Translations under genes and position numbers: made by a program
Part shown: in pieces, positions 1 through 5,446 of the stretch
Layout: every line of letters starts with the position of its first letter
How positions within the stretch are numbered: the first letter of the stretch is position 1
Assembly: GCA_934376955.1 (NCBI GenBank)
Contig: CAKRPJ010000082.1
Coordinates: forward strand, 1-5,446
From: CAKRPJ01 sp934376955
GTDB taxonomy: Bacteria > Bacillota > Clostridia > Lachnospirales > Lachnospiraceae
Direction of reading: 5' to 3'
Length of the DNA: 5,446 nt
The notes under the pieces: generated by a model
What the model was told of the DNA's origin: nothing
The model's input: only the letters and a program-made list of their open reading frames with translations
Databases searched by the model: none

Positions 1-1
1 C

Positions 2-418
2 ACGGAATACAATCAGGCAGTCGCCGAGGGGCGCGTCAGCGAAGCGATCTCCAGCTTCGGCGATATTCTGAAAGACGGCAAGGCGTTCACCGGGCTTGAC
101 AACAGCACCCGCGCCTCGCGCACGGCGGTCGGTATCAAGGCGGACGGTAGCGTCGTGCTGTTCATGGTGGACGGGCGGCAGTCTCCGTACTCCGCCGGTA
201 TGACCATGGCAGAGCTGGCGGCGGCGATGGAAGAGCTCGGCTGCGAAAGAGCGATCAATCTGGACGGCGGCGGCTCGTCTACGTTCGCCACCCAGCGCGA
301 GGGCGATGTGGTCTCAGAGGTCGACCCCAACGGCAAAAGCGCGGGTCTGACGCTCCGGTGCCGCCCGTCCGACGGCTATGAGCGGCGCGTGTCCAATACA
401 CTGATGGTGCTTTCCAGC
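2..418 (+). other. Phosphodiester glycosidase (NAGPA-type) domain, C-terminal part
   Basis: Residues 1-139 match the C-terminal part of the NAGPA family (Pfam PF09992). The human member removes GlcNAc from GlcNAc-phosphate-mannose diesters, leaving mannose-6-phosphate. Visible hallmarks are the R-T-A-V-G-I strand at 40-45, V-D-G-R-Q at 56-60, the S-A-G-M-T turn followed by the helix M-A-E-L-A at 64-73, and the signature L-D-G-G-G-S-S at 87-93. The closing strand V-S-N-T-L-M-V-L at 130-137 is the usual end of the domain. The first third or so of the domain lies upstream of the window. Bacterial members are presumed to cleave sugar-phosphate diesters in extracellular glycans, but their substrates are mostly unknown. 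All motif positions visible here look intact, so this domain is probably active. Confidence 0.92.
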
Positions 419-3400
419 GCGGAGGCGACCGGCAAATTTGCCCGCGCGGTCCTGACGCCGAACAATGAGATTTATACGCCGGGCAGCACGGTCGCGTTCA
501 AAGCCAGCGGCGTGGACGGCGGCGGCTTCCCGACGGATATCCCGGCGGGGGCTTCGTGGTCTCTGACAGAGGGCGCGGCGCTCGGCTCCATCAACGCGCA
601 GACGGGCGTCTTTACCGCGAACGAAGGCGCGGAAGGCACGGTCACGGCGGCGCTGACGGTAAATGGCGAGGTCGCCGGAAAGACGCAGATCCAGCTGCAC
701 TGGCCGGATACGCTCGGCTTTACGAACAACAGCGTCTCGCTCGATTTCGGCGAGACGAGCGACATGACCTTCAAGCCGACGTGGAACGGGCGCGAGGTGC
801 GGTATAAAGACGGGGACTTCGAGTGGTCGCTCGATGAGTCCGAAAAGATCAGCTATAAATACACGGCGCTGGTCGAAGAGAAGGGCTATGGCTTCTCGAA
901 AAAATGGAGCGGAGGTAAGCCCTTCAAGTGGACAGGTCCGAATCTGGATCAGGAAAAAACACCGTGGGGCGTTGTGCCCAAAATTTTCATGTCTCTGACC
1001 GGTAACATCGGCGAAACGCAGATGATCGAATGGGGCGCTGGCGACGGAAGCACCTATCAAACCTATTTCACCGAGAAAAGCGCAAGCTATCAGGTCGGTG
1101 CGGACGGAACGATCACTGTGCAGGAGCTTCTGACACACGATAAGGCTGAAAAGCTGACAGACGACGGCTGGGAAGAATGCACCGAGGAAGAAAACGCAAA
1201 GCTGGTGCATCTGGAGCATACATTCGCCCTCGGTCAATTTGAGAACAATCAATTCGTTGCAGACAAGAAAAACTCTCTTCGCGCAACGGCACAGGTCGTG
1301 CTGAAAGCCAAACCGTCTGTCAATGGCTCGGTCGAGCTGGTGGTCGGTCTGGAACCGCTGGTGCTCTTTGACTTTGAAGCGCCTGCTGATGGAAAGAAGA
1401 GCATTGAAGAATACTGGAATACCTATGTAGAACCCGGTCCTGACAACCATCCGAAAAATAATGGTCATGACGGGCAATTAAGCGCGGAGGAAATCCAGAG
1501 CTATCGCCTGTGGGTCCGTTCGGGCGCTGGCAGAACGGGCGCCGACTATTCAGGCTCCGGCGTGGTGACCGGAAAGGAAAACGGCGTGCGCTTTGGCGAG
1601 GGTGCGTATAAGCTGGCGTATGACTTCACCAAGGTGAGCGCTACAGCACCCATTGCCGCAGATTTCGGCTATTCCTGCGACCTGCTGGTCAATATGCAGC
1701 AGCCGACCAAGATCGGTATGTGGGTCAACGTTCCGGCAGCGCGCAAGAATGACGATTCCATCCTGAAGGTCATCTCCGCCGGCGGCGCAAACAGCACGGT
1801 AAGCGGAAACGGCTACAACAAGCTGAATGCGGACGGCACATTTACCTTTGTTGAAGGTGAGATACCGTCGTGCGTGACGATGTATTCGCAGTATTACGGC
1901 TCTGTTGTGGATGAGAAAGGCAACACTGTCGTGCTCAGCACTCTGAGCGACATGGCAGGGCGCGGCTGGATTTGGGTGGAAGCCGATATTTCCAGTATGC
2001 AGATGCCGATCGACCTCTATCGTGCCTATGCGGTGCATCTTGTTTCGCCGCAGAATGCCGGTAAGCTCACAGAAGACAGCACGACGAAGGATGCGTGCAA
2101 AGACGCGTATATCCTGATCGACAATATTCAGTTCATCTACGGCACCAACACGAACGACATCAACAACCCCGCCATCGAGTCGGTGACGGAAACGACGACC
2201 AATACGGTGCTCTATGACGGACAGGAGCCGGAGGTGACCGGAAGCTCGCTGAACTTCACAGTCAACTACTCCGACAGCGAAGCGACCGACAAATATGCCA
2301 GCGGCATCGATACGGCTTCGACGCGCGTCTACATTGACGGCGTCAACCAGACGGCAAACGCTGAGATCAATACGGGCTCGCTCTATCTGCGCAATCTGAA
2401 CCTGCGCAACGGCGAGCATTCGCTGACGGTCTATCTCAAGGACCTGTACGGCAACGAGACGAACACGACGTATTACTTCCGCGTGGTCGACCCGGAGGGC
2501 ACGGAGGCGGGCATCGCCGTTGTGCCGCAGCAGGCAGCGCCAGAGATCGGTAAAGAATTTGCGCTCTATGTGGTCAACGTGACCAACGAGATGGTCTCCA
2601 GTGCCGACCTGGAGATCGAGTTCCCCGCCAGCTATCTGGCTGCCGGTGTTACGGTGGAGGCTGCGAGTGGATATACGGCTTCGCTCGGGACAGTTTCTGG
2701 AAATCGTGTTCCGGTCCACATTGAGGCTTCTCCCATTGCGACCCAGATGGCGCGCACGGTGCAGGAGTATGACCATGAAATGGCGTGTCTGGTCCTGACC
2801 ATTCCGGAGAGTGCCGCTTCGGACAAGTATTTTGAGTATTCCATCGCGCAGGCGACCTACCAGACACCGTCCGGGCGGAATACATTTGTCGGAAGCGCGC
2901 AGCGGGTGACGCTGGCGACGGCGTGCGAGCTGCACGTCGACCGGACGCTCCTCGTTGGTACGCAGACGACGCTGCGCGTCATGGACCGAAGCGGCGAGCC
3001 GCAGGCACGCGCCAGCATTTACGCGGGCGAGACCCTCCTCGGCAGGACCGGACCGGGCGGGACGCTCAAATATACGTTCACAAGGGCGGGGCTGCAAACG
3101 CTCCACGCGGTATCCTCCGCCGGGCGTTCGCAGAACGCAAGCGCCGTGGTCTGCGCAAAGCCGGAGGTAAACGAAGGTTTGCCGTTCGGCGTGCAGAACA
3201 ACGCCATAGCGGGCGCGTCCACCGCGCAGAGCATCACATGGCTCAGCAGCATCGACAGCTCGGCGGAAAAAGCGGTCATCCGCTATGCGGAAAACGCCGA
3301 ACTGACGGGCGCGGAGGAATTTACCGGAACGTCTGAAATTCAGTTCTTTGTGGAAAGCACCTCCGGAAACGCGCTTCGCTGCAATATCGCACGGCTGAGC

Positions 3401-5446
3401 GGCTTGAGTTCCGGAACGACCTATTATTATCAGGTCGGCGACGGCACGAAGTGGTCTGAAATCTTCCATTTCACCACGGCGGACCCCGCAGAGCAGACGA
3501 CGAGCTTCTTCATCCTCGGCGATATCCAGACGAGCAAGACCGACAATCTGGAGCGCGCGCTGCTGGAGCTGTGCGCGGGCAGCTATGACTTTGGCATCCA
3601 GACAGGCGACGCAATCGACGATGTCACGAAGTTTGAAAACTGGCAGAGCTTCTTTACCGTGGTCAACCAGAAAAACCTGAACGGCACGGCGCTGGTCCAT
3701 GCAATGGGCAACCACGAGTATCAGGGCGACAGCAACGGCGAGGTGTCCAGCAGCATCTTTGACCTGCCGCAGAGCGGACCGAACCTCTGGTACGCAGTGG
3801 AATACGGCGATGTCTGCGTCGTGGTGGTCAACCACCAGGGCCAGGACGCGCCGAACGGCAGTCTCGTCGACGCGACCGCGGAGATCGCGGAGCAGCTGAA
3901 GACGGATTGCAGCTGGAAGGTGCTGGTCACCCATGCGCCGGTCTATGGCACGGAGGGCGTTCTGCCCGAGGCGTCCATCAAGGCGATCGCGGCGAATCTG
4001 GAAAAGGCGGGCATCGACTTTGTGTTCAGCGGCGACGATAACTCGTATACGCGAACCTATCCGATGCTCGGCAACGTGAAGCAGGCGGAGAACAGCTCCA
4101 AGGGCATTGTCTATTACATCTGCGGCGACCTGTCCGGCAAGACCGCGACCTGCACGCCGCTGGACTGCCACGTGAAGGTCATCGAGCGCACGGAGTATCA
4201 GGGCATGTACATGACCGCTGAGGCAACGCGGGAGTCCATGACGATCCGCGCCTACCGGTATGACGGCACGCTGCTCGATACCTATACCAAGAAGCGTACG
4301 GACTGCGAGCTTGGGAAACATACCTTCAATTCCTCAAGCCTGTACGATATGCAGAGCGGCACGATCACCTGCACCCTGTGCGATACGCCTGTCGATGCGA
4401 GCACCACGGACTGTAGCGGCGTGCTGGCAACGACGGACGGAAAGCTTGCCATTTTGACAAGCGGCGCGCTGAAGAAAAACGAATTTTCGAGCTTCGGCGA
4501 GAAGAACTATCACTCCTGCGCAAGCGGCTATGCCTATGAGACCGTGCGCACGGACGAGCGGACCTGCATCAAGGGCGGACGCACGACCGACACGTGCCCC
4601 GAGTGCGGCGCGAAGGACGTAAGCCAGTTCCTCTATCCGCTCGGTCACGACTGGGACGACGACCATGTGTGCAGAAAGTGCGGCTTTAAAGGCATTGACA
4701 TTGCGAGCGACGCGGTCGTGTTCAAGTTCGGCACGCCGGAAAAACCGCGCACTGGGACCGATATCCCGCAATATGCGTATCAGCCCGGCGGCATCCGCCC
4801 GAGCAGCTTCGGAAAGCATGGCGATCATATCCTGACGAGCTCGAACGACGCCGGTGTCGGCAGTGACGGCATCATGAAGGACCTCTATGTACAGTGGCCG
4901 AACAACAAGGACATCGGCACGGCAAAGATCGTCTACGAGGGCAAGGGCAATTACTATGGGACGGTCGAACTGACGTATGTGATCATCCCGGCGCGTGTTG
5001 AGAAGCTCAACGTGACGGAGATCACGGAAACGACGGCAAAGCTGACGTGGTCCGCCGCGCCCGGCGCGACGTATTACAAGGTCTATTCCTGCGAAGAGAA
5101 CGCAGGAAACCGAAAGGAGCTTGGCACGACCGAAAGCTGCGAATTTGTGCTGACCGGGCTCGTACAGGACGAAACGACCTATTATGTTGTCAAGAGCTGC
5201 GCGAAGGCGCCCGCAGAAAACAATAAGGAATACAGCAGCGGGAACTCCCCGGTCTGCGCCGTCAGCGCTTTGCCGTTGTCGGCTGACGTAACGGCAATGA
5301 CCGCGACGGTCGACGGCGTGCAGATCCCGGCGGTTCAGGTTGACGGCACGAACTACCTCTTCCTGCCCTCTTCGGCAAACCTTGCGAGCCTGAACGCCGT
5401 GTTCACGCGCTCGGCTGAGACCGGTGATCTGGTGGTGACGGGCGAT
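2..5446 (+). CDS. Giant modular surface protein: phosphodiester glycosidase plus metallophosphoesterase (partial at both ends)
   Basis: Frame 2 of the + strand has no stop codon across 1815 codons, and recognisable domains follow one another along it, so this is one gene running off both window edges. The start, any signal peptide and the C-terminal anchor are not visible. Two enzyme-type domains are present: an N-terminal phosphodiester glycosidase (NAGPA family) ending near residue 139, and a calcineurin-like phosphoesterase at about 1168-1430. At least eight beta-sandwich or binding-type modules surround them. This layout is typical of large secreted proteins of gut Clostridia. The likely role is acting on phosphorylated or phosphodiester-linked glycans outside the cell; this is inferred from the domain pair, and the substrate is unknown. 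Codons mostly end in C or G, but roughly bases 880-2140 use more A/T-ending codons. No frameshift or internal stop is seen. The domain calls are firm; the overall function is not. Confidence 0.95.
419..706 (+). other. Bacterial Ig-like (Big_2-type) module
   Basis: Residues 140-235 read as a beta-sandwich of the bacterial Ig-like type. A strand beginning at T-P-N-N-E-I-Y-T-P-G-S is followed by V-A-F-K-A-S-G. Next comes W-S-L-T-E with G-S-I-N-A-Q-T-G-V-F-T-A, the pattern in which a 'value' strand is followed by 'the element becoming fixed' in Big_2 domains (PF02368). It closes with G-T-V-T-A-A-L-T-V-N-G. NAGPA domains in Firmicutes are often followed directly by such a module, which acts as a spacer or binding unit. 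No catalytic residues are expected. Confidence 0.75.
707..1363 (+). other. Unassigned beta-rich stretch, possibly a second Ig-like module with an insertion
   Basis: Residues 236-454 lie between the Ig-like module and the jelly-roll. The first part (about 236-285) resembles an Ig strand pattern: F-T-N-N-S-V-S-L-D-F-G, then F-K-P-T-W-N-G-R-E-V, then F-E-W-S-L-D. From about residue 290 to 415 I recognise no family. This part is hydrophilic, rich in Lys, Glu, Trp and Thr, and includes an acidic segment around 390-400. From about 425 to 454 beta strands return (R-A-T-A-Q-V-V-L-K-A and V-E-L-V-V-G-L). The middle is also where codon use shifts towards A/T-ending codons. It may be an insertion within an Ig-like domain. 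Confidence 0.45.
1364..2143 (+). other. Jelly-roll carbohydrate-binding-like module
   Basis: Residues 455-714 have the layout of the beta jelly-roll module that often follows NAGPA domains in Firmicute surface proteins. It opens with L-F-D-F-E (455-459). V-R-F-G-E-G-A-Y-K-L-A-Y-D-F (529-542) follows, then the core strand I-G-M-W-V (571-575). Near the end are W-I-W-V-E-A-D-I (656-663) and the closing strand I-L-I-D-N-I-Q-F-I-Y-G (704-714). The fold is shared with CBM-type glycan-binding domains, so binding of the target polysaccharide is plausible but not shown. The loop at about 463-520, between the opening strand and the VRFG strand, is hydrophilic and has no recognised pattern. The fold call is fairly firm; the ligand is unknown. 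Confidence 0.7.
2162..2491 (+). other. Ig-like module
   Basis: Residues 721-830 begin with N-P-A-I-E-S-V and continue through L-N-F-T-V-N-Y-S-D, S-G-I-D-T-A-S-T-R-V-Y-I-D-G and L-N-L-R-N-G-E-H-S-L-T-V-Y-L-K-D. They close with Y-Y-F-R-V-V-D. The 'SGID...VYIDG...NGxHxLTVxxxDxxGN' arrangement is a common extracellular Ig-like pattern and usually acts as a structural spacer. It directly follows the jelly-roll module, as in related NAGPA-containing proteins. No enzymatic role is expected. Confidence 0.7.
2504..2920 (+). other. Cohesin-like beta-sandwich
   Basis: Residues 835-973 show a cohesin-type pattern. A first strand, I-A-V-V-P, is followed by I-G-K-E-F-A-L-Y-V-V-N-V-T-N and then A-D-L-E-I-E-F-P-A-S-Y-L, like the 'vGdxfxvxvxvxnv...xxlxfdpxxl' layout of PF00963. 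Later strands are A-C-L-V-L-T-I-P and Y-F-E-Y-S-I-A-Q-A-T-Y. True cohesins bind dockerins in cellulosomes; cohesin-like folds are also widespread as plain spacers. No dockerin repeat is visible in the window. I assign the fold by pattern only and cannot say whether it binds a dockerin. Confidence 0.45.
2921..3160 (+). other. Small Ig-like spacer module
   Basis: Residues 974-1053 form a short beta-sandwich pattern. L-H-V-D-R-T-L-L-V-G-T-Q-T-T-L-R-V is followed by G-E-P-Q-A-R-A-S-I-Y-A-G, then G-G-T-L-K-Y-T-F, and finally G-L-Q-T-L-H-A-V-S-S-A-G. The layout, in which a property is introduced, elaborated and then closed by a 'GxxTLxAV' strand, is that of Ig-like or carboxypeptidase-regulatory-like modules. 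It links the cohesin-like module to the phosphatase pair. No exact family is recognised. Confidence 0.5.
3182..3481 (+). other. Purple acid phosphatase N-terminal-type FN3 domain
   Basis: Residues 1061-1160 match the FN3-like domain that precedes the catalytic domain in purple acid phosphatases (PF16656 type). Key parts are the first strand S-I-T-W-L-S-S, the substitution-type strand A-V-I-R-Y-A-E, and the pair A-R-L-S-G-L-S-S-G-T-T-Y-Y-Y-Q-V-G-D. It ends with W-S-E-I-F-H-F-T-T-A. The 'L-x-G-L-x-x-G-T-x-Y-Y-Y-x-V-G' segment is very characteristic. It sits immediately in front of the metallophosphatase domain, the usual order in this family, which supports both calls. Confidence 0.82.
3503..4291 (+). 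other. Calcineurin-like metallophosphoesterase domain with an altered GHxH motif
   Basis: Residues 1168-1430 form a calcineurin-like phosphoesterase (PF00149) of the purple-acid-phosphatase branch, which hydrolyses phosphate esters at a two-metal centre. Motifs in order: G-D-I-Q (1173-1176) at the GDxH/GDxG position; G-D-A-I-D (1202-1206) where PAPs have GDxxY; G-N-H-E-Y (1236-1240), intact; V-T-H-A-P-V-Y (1309-1315), intact; and S-G-D-D-N-S-Y-T-R-T-Y-P-M (1343-1355), which lines up with the PAP S-G-H-x-H-x-Y-x-R-T-Y-P. Here both histidines are replaced, by Asp1345 and Asn1347. The aspartate, asparagine and histidine ligands at 1174, 1203, 1237 and 1311 remain. The Tyr ligand of true PAPs is absent. 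The fold call is firm; activity is doubtful, because several metal ligands are changed. The closing strands G-I-V-Y-Y-I-C-G and the C-terminal Y-R-Y-D-G-T-L-L-D are typical. Confidence 0.92.
4301..4690 (+). other. Cys-rich module with CxxC knuckles (zinc-ribbon-like)
   Basis: Residues 1434-1563 carry ten cysteines, including three CxxC pairs: C-T-L-C (1457-1460), C-P-E-C-G (1532-1536) and C-R-K-C-G (1557-1561). Single cysteines lie at 1435, 1471, 1506 and 1522. The pattern resembles the repeated 'GHxW...C...CxxCG' modules of gut Firmicute surface proteins, with L-G-H-D-W-D (1547-1552) before the last knuckle and E-L-G-K-H-T-F before the first. The unpaired cysteines at 1506 and 1522 sit where those repeats have their isolated cysteine upstream of the CxxC. 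The repeats look degenerate in length. They may bind zinc or be disulphide-linked outside the cell; the sequence does not decide. Confidence 0.65.
4691..4993 (+). other. Degenerate GKGNYxGT-type beta module
   Basis: Residues 1564-1664 end in N-N-K-D-I-G-T-A-K-I-V-Y-E-G-K-G-N-Y-Y-G-T-V-E-L-T-Y-type strands, positions about 1636-1658. This is the 'NNxxxGTAxxxxxGKGNYxGTxxxxFxI' ending of a beta module common in Firmicute surface proteins, where it usually precedes an FN3 domain as it does here. The first half (about 1572-1625) is rich in Gly, Ser and Pro, and the usual 'Y+G' strand is hardly recognisable. The role is probably structural or adhesive. Confidence 0.6.
4994..5272 (+). other. Fibronectin type III domain
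   Basis: Residues 1665-1757 show the FN3 pattern: V-E-K-L-N-V-T-E-I-T-E-T-T-A-K-L-T-W-S at about 1666-1684 with the core Trp1683, then A-T-Y-Y-K-V-Y-S, then F-V-L-T-G-L, and T-T-Y-Y-V-V-K-S with the conserved Tyr of the F strand. It ends in Y-S-S-G-N-S-P-V-C-A-V. Compared with PF00041 the length is normal. FN3 domains in bacterial secreted enzymes are usually spacers. It carries four cysteines (in Y-S-C, S-C-E, S-C-A and V-C-A), which is unusual for FN3 and continues the Cys-rich character of the preceding region. Confidence 0.82.
5273..5446 (+). other. Start of a further C-terminal module (cut by the window)
   Basis: Residues 1758-1815 begin a new beta-rich segment after the FN3 domain. It contains A-T-V-D-G-V-Q-I-P-A-V-Q-V-D-G-T-N-Y-L-F and then P-S-S-A-N-L-A-S-L-N-A-V-F-T. 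The pattern recalls short repeat modules found near the C-terminus of Firmicute surface proteins, but I cannot assign a family. The frame is still open at the last base, so more protein follows. Confidence 0.4.

Noticed and set aside
314..1477. A 387-codon open frame on the minus strand
   Set aside because: It is in the same codon register and ends at the sense TCA codon at 314. It is a shadow of the NAGPA, Ig-like and following modules on the + strand.
2923..3336. A 137-codon + strand open frame in another register
   Set aside because: Its product is very rich in Arg and Ala, as expected when a GC-rich gene is read out of frame. It lies inside the small Ig-like and PAP N-terminal modules, which read well in frame 2.
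3521..3529. Gln in place of His in the first metallophosphatase motif (GDIQ) as sole evidence of inactivity
   Set aside because: Residue variation at this position is common among PAP-like proteins, so on its own it is not strong evidence. It counts only together with the loss of both GHxH histidines.
1550..4321. A 923-codon open frame on the minus strand
   Set aside because: It is in codon register with the + strand gene, so minus-strand stops can arise only from sense TTA, CTA or TCA codons, which this gene rarely uses. Its end coincides with a sense TCA codon at 1550. The translation is rich in Arg, His, Val and Ala, with no recognisable domain. The + strand frame has firm domains across the same bases.
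4334..4828. A 164-codon minus-strand open frame
   Set aside because: It is in codon register with the sense gene, bounded by the sense TCA at 4334, and lies under the Cys-rich region. There is no domain and no ribosome binding site evidence.
2..5446. Possible CRISPR, tandem DNA repeat, insertion sequence, RNA gene or terminator
   Set aside because: I saw no regularly spaced direct repeats, inverted-repeat ends, tRNA-like or rRNA-like stretch, or hairpin followed by a T run. All bases are accounted for by one coding frame.

Overview
The whole window is one uninterrupted reading frame on the + strand. Frame 2 is open from base 2 to base 5446 (1815 codons, no stop), so the window is an internal slice of a single giant gene. 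Start codon, ribosome binding site, promoter, stop codon and terminator all lie outside. There is no intergenic DNA and no RNA gene, mobile element or CRISPR array. Residue numbers below count from the first complete codon (base 2 = residue 1).

The protein is a modular extracellular protein with two enzyme-type domains joined by beta-sandwich modules. In order: the C-terminal part of a phosphodiester glycosidase (NAGPA-type) domain (1-139); a bacterial Ig-like module (140-235); a poorly recognised Ig-like/linker stretch (236-454); a jelly-roll, carbohydrate-binding-like module (455-714); an Ig-like module (721-830); a cohesin-like beta-sandwich (835-973); a small Ig-like module (974-1053); a purple-acid-phosphatase N-terminal-type FN3 domain (1061-1160); a calcineurin-like metallophosphoesterase domain (1168-1430); a Cys-rich module with three CxxC knuckles (1434-1563); a degenerate GKGNYxGT-type beta module (1564-1664); an FN3 domain (1665-1757); and the start of one more module (1758-1815).

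The module repertoire and the moderately GC-rich, C/G-ending codon use suggest a gut-type clostridial Firmicute such as an Oscillospiraceae/Ruminococcaceae member. This is inferred from style and not proven by a marker gene. A signal peptide and a wall anchor or S-layer (SLH) module would be expected outside the window.

A plausible joint role is stepwise processing of a phosphodiester-decorated glycan outside the cell. The NAGPA-type domain would remove the capping sugar and leave a phosphomonoester, and the metallophosphatase-type domain would remove that phosphate. The complication, and the most interesting observation here, is that the metallophosphatase domain keeps most of its signature but reads GDDN where the family has GHxH, and GDIQ where many members have GDxH. 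It may therefore be an altered-metal enzyme or a pseudoenzyme.
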